Of a DNA stretch of 64,000 nt, positions 9,401 through 21,703 are shown one piece after another. Numbering within the stretch: the first letter of the stretch is position 1; each line of letters begins with the position of its first letter. The stretch is taken from NCBI GenBank assembly GCA_019635355.1, contig JAHBZQ010000001.1, forward strand, positions 620,001 to 684,000. The letters are read 5' to 3'. A program made the translations under genes and the position numbers. This stretch comes from Rhizobacter sp. Lineage in GTDB: Bacteria; Pseudomonadota; Gammaproteobacteria; Burkholderiales; Burkholderiaceae_C. The notes below the pieces were generated by a model. It was not told the DNA's origin and made no database searches. It worked only from the letters and a program-made list of their open reading frames with translations.

Positions 9401-9910
9401 CCCGCGGTCGGAGCGCACGGTTGCGATCGCGGCTTCGCGGTCACCGTTGCGGGTGGTGACGATGGTCTGTTCCATCTCGGCCAGCTTGTCGGCGACCAGG
9501 CGTTCCAGTGTGTCGGTGCGCTGCAGCTGGGCGGGGTCGCGCTCCATCAGCTTGCGCAGCGCCTGCAGCCGTGCCGACACGGCCGTCTTGCCTTCGGTGT
9601 GGGGCGCGAGGTAGATCTCCTGGCCGGTGAGAAGGAAGCCACGCTGGCCGGTCTCGGCGTCTTTCATGCTGCTCAACACCGTCTGCAGCTGCTCGATGAC
9701 CTGGTTGGTGCGGGCGATGCCTTCGGCGGCCTTGCCGCGTGTTTCCATCACCTGCTGCCAGACGATGGTGATGAGCACCACCGCCAGCGCCTTCACGATG
9801 TAGAGCAGCAGCGTGCCCGGCGGCAGCGGCAGCTTGAGCCCCGGCCGCCACCCGGCTGGCGAAGACGATGGGTCGCGGGGGGCTGGGCTCGTCATCGGGG
9901 TCGCGCTCAT
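6437..9910 (-). CDS. Membrane hybrid histidine kinase, CHASE3-GAF-HisKA-HATPase with three receiver domains
   Basis: This is a 1157-residue protein. A first transmembrane helix lies near residues 29-50 and a second near 195-215. Between them is a helical sensor with the GQRGFLLTG and YLAPH motifs of CHASE3. A GAF-like domain and a long Gln/Glu-rich coiled coil follow. The kinase core has H-box MSHELRTPLN, NLLSNALKFT and GGTGLGLSIS. Three receiver domains end the protein, with acceptor Asp in LLDMNLPDHSG, VMDLNLPDLSG and LMDIMMPEMDG. The second receiver keeps a KDAR lysine in place of the usual K-P. It heads the operon with cheR, cheB and the receiver-kinase. ATG 9910 is chosen because upstream extension adds only non-conserved residues. 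It is probably a phosphorelay hub. Confidence 0.92.
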   Translation of the reverse strand: MSATPMTSPAPRDPSSSPAGWRPGLKLPLPPGTLLLYIVKALAVVLITIVWQQVMETRGKAAEGIARTNQVIEQLQTVLSSMKDAETGQRGFLLTGQEIYLAPHTEGKTAVSARLQALRKLMERDPAQLQRTDTLERLVADKLAEMEQTIVTTRNGDREAAIATVRSDRGRSTMDRIRTVVNDIEQEERNHLATQQERWQTAVEYSNIVTWAAAAVLLSLILYSAYRSSREHLTREGQLWLSAGEASLAGTLQGDQRLDVLGHNVLGFLASYLGAKVGAVYTVEPDGRLQRVATYAVDPGERPETLQPGDGLLGQAAKDKRLMHLTDVPEGYLRVSSSLGNASPRELLIAPAVIYGRVQAVIELGFLQPVSEPQRRLLAEASEQLAIAVRASRDRSQLEELLEETQRQAEELQAQQEELRVSNEELEEQERALKASQAQMEVQQTELEQTNSQLSAQATLLENQKDELAQAQAALQQRADELERASRYKTEFLANMSHELRTPLNSTLILAKLLADNPHGNLSEEQVKYAQTISGAGNDLLTLINDILDLSKIEAGKVEVHLENIPLAAAVEGLVKTLEPQAQQKGLALSFGIGDDVPSHLKTDGQRLGQILKNLLSNALKFTESGEVSLRVSREAGGVAFAVHDTGIGIAESQQELIFEAFRQADGSTHRKYGGTGLGLSISRDLARLLGGDITVQSTPGRGSVFTLHLPDARSNGLPMAPRPPAPAPVAETPPQYVSHAAPRAPAAPQIEDDRAALTVNSRTVLVIEDDPRFALILRDLAREMSFQCVITHTASDGLAAAAMYRPRAILLDMNLPDHSGLGVLDQLKHSAQTRHIPVHILSVADYTHEALERGALGYDLKPVKRSQIIEALQRLEAKFSQGIRRVLVVEDDARQRESIEHLLRNVEGVQITSVESGAQALEALKGTTFDCMVMDLNLPDLSGYTLLERMAEQDESAFPPVIVYTGRSLSTDEEQQLRRFSRSIIIKDARSPERLLDEVTLFLHQVESALPAEMQQMLRNVRDRDSTLEGRRILVVEDDVRNVFALTSVLEPRGASIVLARNGREALDVLAQSRDPKQEPIDLVLMDIMMPEMDGLTAMREIRKDAAWKRLPIIALTAKAMRDDQERCLAAGANDYIAKPLDVEKLLSLVRVWMPK

Positions 9911-10125
9911 GGGTGTCTTGTGCTTTTGTGGCTTGGCGGGGTGGAACGCCCGGGCGGCGATGATGCCACCGCCTCCGTGAACGTTCCGGTGTGAGGTTTC
10001 ACAGGAAGAGATCTCTGAAGTGGATGGCACGCTCGGCGGTGAGCGGGGCGCCGTGGATGAGCGATTCGACCGGAGCAGGCGGCGTGCCGCGGGTTCAGTC
10101 CGCGCGGCGCCGTTTTTCCAGGCGC

Positions 10126-11580
10126 TCAGGTCCCGTTGCGCCGCCGCTCCACCGGCTCGACCCGCAGCAGGTGGCGGTACTTCGTGACCGTGCGCCGCGC
10201 CACCACGAAGCCCTGCTGCGCGAGCTGGCGCGTGATCTCCGCGTCCGACAGCGGGTTGTCGGGCTTCTCGTTCTCGATCATGTCCTTGATGAGCCCGCGG
10301 ATGGCGGTGCCCGAGAAGGCGGTGCCGCTCGTGGCCGTCATCGCACGCGAGAAGAAGTATTTGAGCTCGAAGACACCGCTCGGCGTGGCCATGTACTTGT
10401 TGTTGGTGACGCGCGAGACGGTGCTCTCGTGCACGCCCACCTCTTCGGCGATCTCCTTCAGGCCCATCGGCTTCATCGCCAGCGGCCCGTAGTCGAAGAA
10501 GTGGTGCTGGCGCTTCACGATGGCTTGCGCGACGCCGAGAATGGTGGCGAAGCGCTGCTCCACGTTGCGCAGCGTCCAGCGGGCCTCGCGCAACTGCGAG
10601 GCGAGCTCGGGGTGCTGCGCCTGCTGGTGGCGCTGGAACATCTCGGCGTACACGCGGTGCAGCCGCACCTTGGGCACGATGGCCGGGTTGAGCGAGACCG
10701 TCCAGGTGTTGCGCACCTTCTTCACGATCACGTCGGGCGTGATGTAGCGGATGTCGGCCGAGCCAAAGCGCCAGCCCGGGCGCGGGTCGAGGCGGCGGAT
10801 GCGCGCGCAGGCGGCGGCCACCTCGTCGACCGGGCGGCCCACCTGCTTGGCGAGCGTGGCGGCGTCCTTGTGGGCGAGGCTTTCGAGCTTTTCCGACACC
10901 AGCAGGCGCACGAGTTCACGCTCGCGGGGGTCTTCGATCCCGTCGAGCTGCAGCAGCAGGCACTCGACCACGCTGCGCGCGCCCACGCCGGCAGGCTCCA
11001 GCGACTGCACGCGCTTGAGCGCGATCTGCAGCTCGGGCAGCGTGACGGCCGGGTCGAGTTCGATCACCGGGATCAGCTCGGAGAGGTCGTCCATGCGCAG
11101 GTAGCCGTCGTCGTCGAGCGACTCGACGATGGCCTCGGCCAGCAGCATGTCGCGCGGCGGGATCGGCAGCACGTGCAGCTGGCGCAACAGGTATTCGCTG
11201 AGCGAGGTCTCGGCGGCCACGCGGTTCATCGGCGAGGCGTCGAGGTCGTCGCTGCGCGGGGTGTCAGAAGGGCCGGCGGTCTGCCAGCTGTCGGGCCCAT
11301 CGCCGCTGTAGCCGTCGTCGGCCTCGGCCATCGTCACGGCCGGTGCTTCCAGCGCATCGGCGTGCGTGGCCTCGGGCATCGGCAGGTCGGGCGCGGCAGC
11401 GGCAGCTTCGTCGGGCGCTTCGTCGTCCACCGTGTCGAGGAAGGGGTTGCTGTCGACGGCGGCCTGCACTTCATGTGCGAAATCGAGCGACGACAACTGG
11501 AGCAGGCGCACCGCTTGCTGCAAACGCGGCGAAAGCCCTTGCTGCTGGCGTTGCTCGGTATGCAAGTACATCGAGGTCAT
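10126..11580 (-). CDS. rpoN: RNA polymerase sigma-54 factor
   Basis: The 484-residue product has region I glutamine-rich helices (LSPRLQQAVRLLQLSS), an acidic region II, a core-binding region, the helix-turn-helix KEIAEEVGVHESTVSRV and the RpoN box ARRTVTKYR near the C-terminus. It directs core polymerase to -24/-12 promoters and needs AAA+ activators, two of which are encoded just downstream at 14397 and 17190. The usual rpoN neighbours (lptB upstream, the hibernation factor downstream) are absent, so this may be a second sigma-54 gene. The start is uncertain: ATG 11580, ATG 11571 and an upstream start at 11613 are all in frame. Confidence 0.93.
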   Translation of the reverse strand: MTSMYLHTEQRQQQGLSPRLQQAVRLLQLSSLDFAHEVQAAVDSNPFLDTVDDEAPDEAAAAAPDLPMPEATHADALEAPAVTMAEADDGYSGDGPDSWQTAGPSDTPRSDDLDASPMNRVAAETSLSEYLLRQLHVLPIPPRDMLLAEAIVESLDDDGYLRMDDLSELIPVIELDPAVTLPELQIALKRVQSLEPAGVGARSVVECLLLQLDGIEDPRERELVRLLVSEKLESLAHKDAATLAKQVGRPVDEVAAACARIRRLDPRPGWRFGSADIRYITPDVIVKKVRNTWTVSLNPAIVPKVRLHRVYAEMFQRHQQAQHPELASQLREARWTLRNVEQRFATILGVAQAIVKRQHHFFDYGPLAMKPMGLKEIAEEVGVHESTVSRVTNNKYMATPSGVFELKYFFSRAMTATSGTAFSGTAIRGLIKDMIENEKPDNPLSDAEITRQLAQQGFVVARRTVTKYRHLLRVEPVERRRNGT

Positions 11581-11798
11581 TGAAAGCCGTGTGAGAGAGC
11601 CAAAGATGGGCATGCCTCAATGCAACGACCGTGCCTTGGCGGCAGCGGGCTGCGCGTGAGGGGCGTCAGGCCCCGTGATGGCTCGCGCTGCGGCGTTGGC
11701 AGCGCTCCGTGCCTGCGGTCGCGCAGCCGGAAGAGTTTTCCGGTCACCGGCAGCTTTTGCGGCAAACGGCGTGCCGCTGCCTGCCAGGACGACGGCGC

Positions 11799-14261
<2,463 letters not shown>

Positions 14262-14396
14262 CACGGAAGGCGCGCAGGGCAAACGGCGTGCGCAAACGCC
14301 GATGACCCATCGTCGCGCGGGGGCTTGCGATTTCCGTTGAAGCGTGAGAGTGGGCCGCCTTAGAGTCGGGCGGAATCGAATGAAGTCGGAGACTGA

Positions 14397-15803
<1,407 letters not shown>

Positions 15804-15807
15804 TTCT

Positions 15808-15872
15808 CCGTTCGCACTGAGCTTGTCGAAGTGCTGCGCAGGGCTCCCTTCGACGTAGCTCAGGGCGATCGG
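15808..15872. repeat. REP-like palindrome, copy 2 (degenerate)
   Basis: Arms at 15808-15831 and 15848-15872 share the CCGTTCG...CTGAGCTTGTCGAAG pattern of the other copies but carry extra mismatches (CACT and CGTAGC variants). It begins four bases after the stop of the sigma-54 regulator, between two convergent genes, where it may help transcript ending or 3'-end stability. Confidence 0.75.
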
Positions 15873-15901
15873 AATACCAGTTCAGCCCGAACGGGCTGGG
15901 G

Positions 15902-16885
15902 CTACTCCGCTCCTACGCTGCCTGTCACCGGCAGCACGATGCCGGTGATGTAGCTCGCACACACCGGCGACGCGAGAAACACATACGCCGGTGACAGCTC
16001 TTCGGGCTGCGCGGCACGCTTCATCTGCGTCTGGCTGCCGAACTCGGCCACCTTCTCGGCGGGCTTGTCGGCCGGGTTGAGCGGCGTCCACACCGGGCCG
16101 GGCGCCACTGCGTTCACCCGGATGCCCTTGCCGATGAGATTGCTCGCGAGCGCCTTGGTGAACGCATGGATCGCGCCCTTGGTGGCCGAGTAGTCGAGCA
16201 GCTGGGGGCTGCCTTCGAGCCCGGTCACCGAGCCGGTGTTGATGATGCAGGCGCCTTCGCGCAGATGCGGCAGCGCGGCGCGGGCCATGTTGAAGTAGCC
16301 GTGCACGTTGGTGCGCAGCGTCTCGTCGAGGCGCTCGTCGGTGATGTCTTCGAGCGAGGCCGCGTGCTCCTGGAAGGCGGCGTTGTTGACGAGGATGTCG
16401 AGCTTGCCGAAGGCCTTCACCGCCTCGTCGACCGCCTTGCGGCAAAAAGCGCTGTCTTTCACGTCACCCGGGATCAGCACGCACTGGCGGCCTTCGTGTT
16501 CGACGTGACGCTGGGTCTCTTCGGCGTCTTCGTGTTCGTCGAGGTAGACGATGGCCACGTCGGCGCCTTCGCGGGCAAAGAGCACAGCCACCGCGCGGCC
16601 GATGCCGGAGTCGCCGCCGGTGATGAGCGCGGCCATGCCCTGCAGCTTGCGGCTGCCTTCGTAGTCGGGCGCGAGGAAGCGCGGCTTGAGTTCGAGATCG
16701 GCTTCGAGGCCAGGCTTTTCGAGGTGTTGGGCGGGAAGTTTGGTTGGCTGCTCACGCAGGCCCGCCTGCACGGGTTGAGATTCCTTCTGCTTCGCTTCGG
16801 GCTTGGTGGCCTTGTCGCGCTCGTCCTGGCTGCGCTGGATGTTGCGCTGCTTTTGCACCGTGGGTTTGTCTCGGGGTTCAGGCAT
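15902..16885 (-). CDS. Short-chain dehydrogenase/reductase with a charged N-terminal extension
   Basis: This is a 327-residue NAD(P)-dependent oxidoreductase. The Rossmann motif TGGDSGIG is at residues 89-96, followed by NNAA, a catalytic Ser region (NTGSVTG) and YSATKGA with Tyr and Lys near residue 234. The 85 residues before the fold are Lys/Gln/Glu-rich and unfolded-looking, as in YhdF/YghA-type stress-linked SDRs. The ATG at 16885 has GGAGG six bases upstream. It sits between two paralogous sigma-54 regulators and is divergent from the second. The substrate is unknown. Confidence 0.9.
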   Translation of the reverse strand: MPEPRDKPTVQKQRNIQRSQDERDKATKPEAKQKESQPVQAGLREQPTKLPAQHLEKPGLEADLELKPRFLAPDYEGSRKLQGMAALITGGDSGIGRAVAVLFAREGADVAIVYLDEHEDAEETQRHVEHEGRQCVLIPGDVKDSAFCRKAVDEAVKAFGKLDILVNNAAFQEHAASLEDITDERLDETLRTNVHGYFNMARAALPHLREGACIINTGSVTGLEGSPQLLDYSATKGAIHAFTKALASNLIGKGIRVNAVAPGPVWTPLNPADKPAEKVAEFGSQTQMKRAAQPEELSPAYVFLASPVCASYITGIVLPVTGSVGAE

Positions 16886-17189
16886 GCAGGCCTCCGTGAA
16901 ATGGGGCATCCGGGAGATGCCGGTATGTGAAATCGGCGGCAAATCTTTCCGTTTTTGAAAGTAGATGTGGTCGCCGTGTAAGCGGATTCCCACAAGCAAA
17001 TCGGCACGCCCTGACGCGGCTTTCTGCACACATTCGGCAAGATGAAGCCTTCGACACGACGCATATCTGTCACGACAAGAGCACCACGAGCCAGGCCACA
17101 AACCTGGCATCGCGGGCAAGCGGAGACCACGCGGCAATGCCTACAGGAATTGCCTCTCCAACCGATTCAGATGTACTGGAGCAAACGGA
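16886..17189. other. Divergent intergenic region, 304 bases
   Basis: This is the shared 5' region of the SDR (minus) and the sigma-54 regulator (plus). It is less GC-rich than its surroundings, with a T-rich stretch near 16940-16960. A short inverted repeat, GGCAAT...ATTGCC with 6-base arms and a 10-base loop, lies at 17132-17153, close to the regulator's start. I see no convincing -24/-12 element and no small open frame. Promoters for both genes must lie here, but I cannot place them. Confidence 0.5.
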
Positions 17190-18590
17190 ATGCCACACGT
17201 CCTGGTAATTGACGACGACAGCGATTCGGCCGAAACCCTGGCCATGCTGGTTGCCACCGAAGGAATGACCGTCGCGACGGCGGGCTCGCTGCGCGATGCA
17301 CGGCGCCAGATGGCCCTGCAAACGCCCGACCTTGTCTTCCTCGACCTCGTGCTGCCCGATGGCAACGGCCTCGAGCTGCTGGAAGACACCCGCTCGATGC
17401 CGCAGACCGAGGTGGTGCTGGTCACCGGGCATGCGAGCCTCGACACCTCCATCCAGGCGCTGCGCCGCGGCGCGGCCGACTACCTGGTCAAACCCGTTGC
17501 GCCGCAACAGCTGCAGAAACTCATCTCGCGCATCAGCGCGCCGTGCCCGCTCCAGCACGAAGCGCAGGAGCTCGAAGCCAAGCTGGAAAAGGAAGGCCAC
17601 TTCGGCGCGCTGTGGGGCCGCTCGCCGGTGATGCGCCGTGTGTACGAGCAGGTGATGCGCGTGGCCTGCACCAACGTCACGGTGTTCGTGACCGGCGAGA
17701 GCGGCACCGGCAAGGAAGTCGTGGCCCGCACGGTGCACGACCTGAGCCGCCGCCGCGCGAGACCCTTTCTTGCCGTCAATTGCGGTGCCATTTCGCCGCA
17801 GCTGATCGAAAGCGAGATCTTCGGCCACGAGAAGGGCAGCTTCACGGGTGCCGACCGCCAGCACCAGGGCTTCTTCGAGCGCGCGAGCGGCGGTACGCTC
17901 TTCCTCGACGAGATCACCGAGATGCCGCTCGACCTGCAGGTGAAGCTCCTGCGCGTGCTGGAGACCGGCACCTTCATGCGCGTGGGCTCGACCACCGTGC
18001 AGCAGACCGACGTGCGCCTGGTGGCCGCCACCAACCGCGACCCGATGGACGCGGTGAAGGCCGGCAAGCTGCGCGAAGACCTGTTCTACCGCCTGAATGT
18101 GTTTCCGATCGCGCTCTCGCCGCTGCGCGAGCGTGCGGAAGACATCCCGCTGCTGGCGCAACACTTCCTCGACCAGATCTCCAAGCGCGAAGGCCAGCGC
18201 AAGCAGTTCGCGCCGGCCGCGCTGCAGCGCCTGCAGTCGTACAAGTGGCCAGGCAATGTGCGCGAGCTGCGCAACGTGGTCTGCCGCGCCTACGTGATGG
18301 CCACCGACACGCTGATCCACGATGCCTGCCTGCCGGGCGATCCGGTACAGGCCGCGGGCGTGTCGGACAAGCCCGCGGTGCCGTCGCTGACCATCCAGGT
18401 CGGAACGGCACTTGCCGAGATCGAACGCAGGGTGACGCTTGCAACGCTGGAGCACCTTGGCAACCACAAGGAAAAGACCGCTGCAGCGTTGGGCATCAGC
18501 CTGAAGACCCTCTACAACCGGCTGAAGGAGTACGCAGCCTTGCCGGACAGCACCTTGGCCAACCAGACGGCCGTGGAGGAGGGGCGTTAA
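17190..18590 (+). CDS. Sigma-54-dependent response regulator, paralogue of the 14397 gene
   Basis: This 466-residue protein has the same REC-AAA+-Fis layout as its neighbour: VIDDD and Asp in LDLVLPDGNG with Lys in YLVKPV; Walker A GESGTGKE; sigma-54 loop GSFTGAD; Walker B GGTLFLDE; recognition helix TAAALGISLKTLYNRLKEY. Long stretches of the AAA+ domain match the paralogue exactly, while the receiver and the linker to the HTH differ, so the two probably answer different signals. No kinase gene is adjacent. It is translated 204 bases downstream of an AT-richer region. Confidence 0.95.
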   Translation: MPHVLVIDDDSDSAETLAMLVATEGMTVATAGSLRDARRQMALQTPDLVFLDLVLPDGNGLELLEDTRSMPQTEVVLVTGHASLDTSIQALRRGAADYLVKPVAPQQLQKLISRISAPCPLQHEAQELEAKLEKEGHFGALWGRSPVMRRVYEQVMRVACTNVTVFVTGESGTGKEVVARTVHDLSRRRARPFLAVNCGAISPQLIESEIFGHEKGSFTGADRQHQGFFERASGGTLFLDEITEMPLDLQVKLLRVLETGTFMRVGSTTVQQTDVRLVAATNRDPMDAVKAGKLREDLFYRLNVFPIALSPLRERAEDIPLLAQHFLDQISKREGQRKQFAPAALQRLQSYKWPGNVRELRNVVCRAYVMATDTLIHDACLPGDPVQAAGVSDKPAVPSLTIQVGTALAEIERRVTLATLEHLGNHKEKTAAALGISLKTLYNRLKEYAALPDSTLANQTAVEEGR

Positions 18591-18638
18591 AAGGCCCGCG
18601 GCGAAACGATTCGTGGCGGGCCTCCTCTGGCAGTACTG

Positions 18639-18645
18639 AAAGGAG
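18639..18645 (+). promoter_or_regulatory. Ribosome binding site that decides the DUF2383 start
   Basis: AAAGGAG lies only two bases before the ATG at 18648 but eight bases before the ATG at 18654. The spacing favours the second ATG, giving a protein that begins Met-Ser-His-Asp. Confidence 0.75.
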
Positions 18646-18653
18646 AAATGCCC

Positions 18654-19106
18654 ATGAGTCACGATGACATCGTCGATACCTTGAACGACCTGATCGAAAC
18701 CTCGAAAGACGGCGAGCTCGGCTTCACCGCGTGCGCCAAGCACGTGAAGTCGGGCGACCTGCGCAACCTCTTCCTGCGCCGTGCCGAAGAGTGCCGCGCA
18801 GCCGCAGGCGAGTTGCAGACGCTCGTGGTCGAGTACGGCGGCAAGCCCGACTCGGGCGGCTCCGCCACGGGCGCGTTGCACCGCGGCTGGGTGGCGGTGC
18901 GCGGCTCGCTCGCGGGCTACAGCGACCACGCGATGCTCGAAGAGTGCGAGCGCGGCGAAGACGCCGCCCTTGGCCGCTACCGCGCCGCGCTGAAGGAAGA
19001 GGCGCTGCCCGAGTCGGTGCGGGCGGTGATCGCGCGCCAGCAGCTCGGCGTGCAGGCCAACCACGATCAGATCAAGCGCTTGCGCGACATCGACAAGGCG
19101 GCTTGA
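18654..19106 (+). CDS. PA2169-like four-helix-bundle protein (DUF2383)
   Basis: This 150-residue, all-helical, ferritin-like protein has the DUF2383 pattern: an opening VDTLNDLIETSKDGE, a Phe-Leu-x-x-x-Glu-Cys helix, and a GWVAVRG segment before ECERGEDAAL. Family members are usually linked to general stress or stationary phase; the biochemical function is unknown. It follows the sigma-54 regulator by about 60 bases and ends at a strong hairpin shared with the convergent penicillin-binding protein gene. Confidence 0.85.
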   Translation: MSHDDIVDTLNDLIETSKDGELGFTACAKHVKSGDLRNLFLRRAEECRAAAGELQTLVVEYGGKPDSGGSATGALHRGWVAVRGSLAGYSDHAMLEECERGEDAALGRYRAALKEEALPESVRAVIARQQLGVQANHDQIKRLRDIDKAA

Positions 19107-19126
19107 CGGTCGTCTCGTCTCAACGA

Positions 19127-19155
19127 AAAGGCCGGCGTGATTGCCGGCCTTTTTC
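19127..19155. terminator. Bidirectional Rho-independent terminator
   Basis: A stem AAGGCCGGC (19128-19136) pairs with GCCGGCCTT (19143-19151) around a 6-base loop and is followed by TTTCTTT on the plus strand. A run of A before the stem gives a weaker U-tract for the minus strand. It lies between two convergent stops at 19106 and 19173. Confidence 0.9.
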
Positions 19156-19172
19156 TTTGGACTGCGTGATGC

Positions 19173-21575
19173 TTACCGCATGGGCGAGACCGACATCGCA
19201 GCGCCTGCCGCGCCGCCCGACGACCACCGGTCGCGCTGCCCGATGGTCTGGATCAGCTGGTCCAGCTCCTGCGAGGTCTTGGGCGGTGTGTCTTCCGGCG
19301 CAGCGGTGTCGGGGCTCGTGTCGGCCTGCACTTCCAGCCGCGCGATGGACGCGCCGTCGCGTTCGTCGGCCACGGCCGGCCAGCTGGCCATCACCGCCTG
19401 CGGCGTCTGCGGGCTCGCGAAACGCGCGCGGGCGTCGACGAGGCCGCCGCGCAGCGCGTCGCGGAAGAAGTCGCCCACCAGCAGGATGGCGTTGTGCCCG
19501 CCCTGGCCCCAGTAGTTGCTGCGCATCGCCACGCGCGAGTCGTTGAAGCCGACCCAGGCGCCGGCCACCAGGCGCGGGTGCATGAGGATGAACCAGCCAT
19601 CGGTGTTGTTCTGCGTGGTGCCGGTCTTGCCGGCCACGTCGGCCTGGGTGATGCCGAAACGCGTGCGCACCATGGTGCCGGTGCCTTGCGAGACCACGCC
19701 GCGCAGCATGTCGATGAGCGTGACCGCTGTGTCGGGCGACATCGCACGCCGCGGCGACGAGCCGAACTCGGCGATGACGCGCCCTTCGCGGTCGCGGATG
19801 CGCTTGATGACGAGCGGCTCGCGCCGCACACCTTCGTGCGCGATGGTGGCGTAGGCGTTGACCATCTCCAGCAGCGTGACCGGGCTCGTGCCGAGCGCGA
19901 GCGAGGGCACCGGGTCGAGCCGGCTCTGGTTCACGCCGGTGGCACGTGCCAGCGCCACCACACGGTCGACGCCCACGTCCTGCATCACCTGTGCGGTCAC
20001 GATGTTGCGCGAGTGCACGAGCCCGTCGCGCAGCGTCATGGGCAGGCCGCTCGGGGGCGTCATGTCGGTGGGCTTCCACACGCTGCCATCGCTGCTGCGG
20101 ATCTCAACCGCGTGGTCGAGGTAGGCGCGCTGCGGGCGAATGCCGCCTTCGAGCGCGGCGCCATAGACCAGCGGCTTGAAGGTGGAGCCCGGCTGGCGTG
20201 CGGCCTGCGCCACGTGGTCGTACTGGTCTTGCGCGAAGTCGCGGCTGCCGACCCAGGCCTTCACCTCGCCCGTCGTCGGGTCCATCGCCACGAAACCGGC
20301 TTCGAGGCGCGTCTTGCGGGCCTTGAGGGACGAGACCCATTCTTGGTCGGCCAGCAGTTCCCGCAGGGCCTGCGCTTCGCTTGCGCCGCCTTCCAACGCG
20401 CGGCGGAACTCGGGCGTTTCGCGTACCGCGGCGGCCAGCAGCTCGGGGCGCTGCTTCCAGAAGTAGCCGAAGGGCTCGGCCCGCCGCGGCAGGCGGGCGC
20501 CGTTGAGTGAGGTCTCCACCAGCTGGGGCTGGCTCCATTCGACGTTGGCGATCTGCTGCAAGGCCTCGGTTTGACGAGCCACCGCCTGCTCGGCGGCGCG
20601 CTGCAGGTCCATCTCGAGCGTGCTCTCGATCACCAGGCCGTCGGCGTACAGGTCGTGCCCGCTGGCTTCGGCCCAGGCCAGCAGCCACTTGCGTGCATGG
20701 CCGCTGAAGTGCGGCGCAGGGCCGGGCGCGTCGGCATAGCGGTTGAGGCTCACCTGGAGCGGCTGCGCGGCGAGTTGCCGCAAGCGTGCGGCATCCAGCG
20801 ACCCGCGCTTTTGCATCTGCGCCAGCACCAGGTTGCGCCGCTCTCGGGCGCGCTCGGGGTTGAGCACCGGGTTGTAGTAGCGCGGGCCCTTGAGCATGCC
20901 CACGAGCGTGGCGCTCTCCAGCTCGTTCAGCTCGGCGGCGGGCTTGTTGAAGTAGGTGTGCGCGGCCATCTCCACGCCCACGGCATTGAAGAGAAACGGC
21001 GCGGTGTTGAGATAGGCCTCGAGGATTTCGCGCTTGCTGTAGAGCTGCTCGATGCGCAGGGCCGTCACCAGCTCCTTGAGCTTGCGGTGCAGCGAGCGGC
21101 TGCGGCCGATCTCTTCGGGGAAGAGGTTGCGCGCCAGCTGCTGCGTGAGCGTGGAGCCGCCTTGCGTGCGGCCGATGCAGGTGTTGTAGAGGGCGGCCAC
21201 GAGCCGCTTGACGTCGACACCGCCGTGCTCGTGGAAGCGGTGATCTTCGGTGGCGAGCAGCGCCTGGATGAGGTGCGGCGATACCTCGTCGACGGTCACC
21301 CGCTGCGACGGCCCGCGGCTGAAGGTGGCGAGCGTCTCGCCATCGGCCGAGAGCAGCACCGAGGGGCGGGCCGAGGTGACTTCGCGCAGGTCTTGCACGC
21401 CCGGCGTGTGGCGGATGAGATGGGTGACATAGGCACCGCCGGCCACGGCGGCCAGCAGGGCGCTGGCCACCCCGGCCCAGAGTGCGATGCGGGCGGCCTG
21501 CCATCGCCGCGCGTGCGGCGCTCGTGGGGGAGGTGGCGTCGAGGGATCGGGGTCGGAGGGCGGCATGCCCGGCAT
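19173..21575 (-). CDS. Class A penicillin-binding protein (PBP1A-like transglycosylase/transpeptidase)
   Basis: This roughly 800-residue bifunctional murein synthase has a Pro-rich cytoplasmic tail, one transmembrane helix (IALWAGVASALLAAVAGGAY) and a family 51 transglycosylase domain with EDHRFHEHGG and GGSTLTQQLARNLF. The transpeptidase domain has the nucleophile motif STFK (Ser near residue 463), SRN and KTGTT (near residue 647). It polymerises lipid II and cross-links peptides in the periplasm. ATG 21575 is chosen; 21566 and 21635 are possible alternatives. It is convergent with the DUF2383 gene and divergent from the flavin oxidoreductase. Confidence 0.93.
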   Translation of the reverse strand: MPGMPPSDPDPSTPPPPRAPHARRWQAARIALWAGVASALLAAVAGGAYVTHLIRHTPGVQDLREVTSARPSVLLSADGETLATFSRGPSQRVTVDEVSPHLIQALLATEDHRFHEHGGVDVKRLVAALYNTCIGRTQGGSTLTQQLARNLFPEEIGRSRSLHRKLKELVTALRIEQLYSKREILEAYLNTAPFLFNAVGVEMAAHTYFNKPAAELNELESATLVGMLKGPRYYNPVLNPERARERRNLVLAQMQKRGSLDAARLRQLAAQPLQVSLNRYADAPGPAPHFSGHARKWLLAWAEASGHDLYADGLVIESTLEMDLQRAAEQAVARQTEALQQIANVEWSQPQLVETSLNGARLPRRAEPFGYFWKQRPELLAAAVRETPEFRRALEGGASEAQALRELLADQEWVSSLKARKTRLEAGFVAMDPTTGEVKAWVGSRDFAQDQYDHVAQAARQPGSTFKPLVYGAALEGGIRPQRAYLDHAVEIRSSDGSVWKPTDMTPPSGLPMTLRDGLVHSRNIVTAQVMQDVGVDRVVALARATGVNQSRLDPVPSLALGTSPVTLLEMVNAYATIAHEGVRREPLVIKRIRDREGRVIAEFGSSPRRAMSPDTAVTLIDMLRGVVSQGTGTMVRTRFGITQADVAGKTGTTQNNTDGWFILMHPRLVAGAWVGFNDSRVAMRSNYWGQGGHNAILLVGDFFRDALRGGLVDARARFASPQTPQAVMASWPAVADERDGASIARLEVQADTSPDTAAPEDTPPKTSQELDQLIQTIGQRDRWSSGGAAGAAMSVSPMR

Positions 21576-21703
21576 GGTGGAACGGCGCGCGTGCAAACGC
21601 TGTAGGACGGCGGGCCATCGCGTGGTCAGTGGCATGCGGCTTTTGCAGCGACGGCGGGTACGATGAAGCGCATCCCATTGACGACGACCGAGGAACACAC
21701 TCC

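Noticed and set aside
7151..9994. A 947-residue open frame on the plus strand
   Set aside because: It is antisense to the hybrid kinase; His/Gly/Arg/Leu bias, no domain.
17070..19064. A 664-residue open frame on the minus strand
   Set aside because: It is antisense to the sigma-54 regulator and DUF2383 genes and has the composition of a shadow frame.
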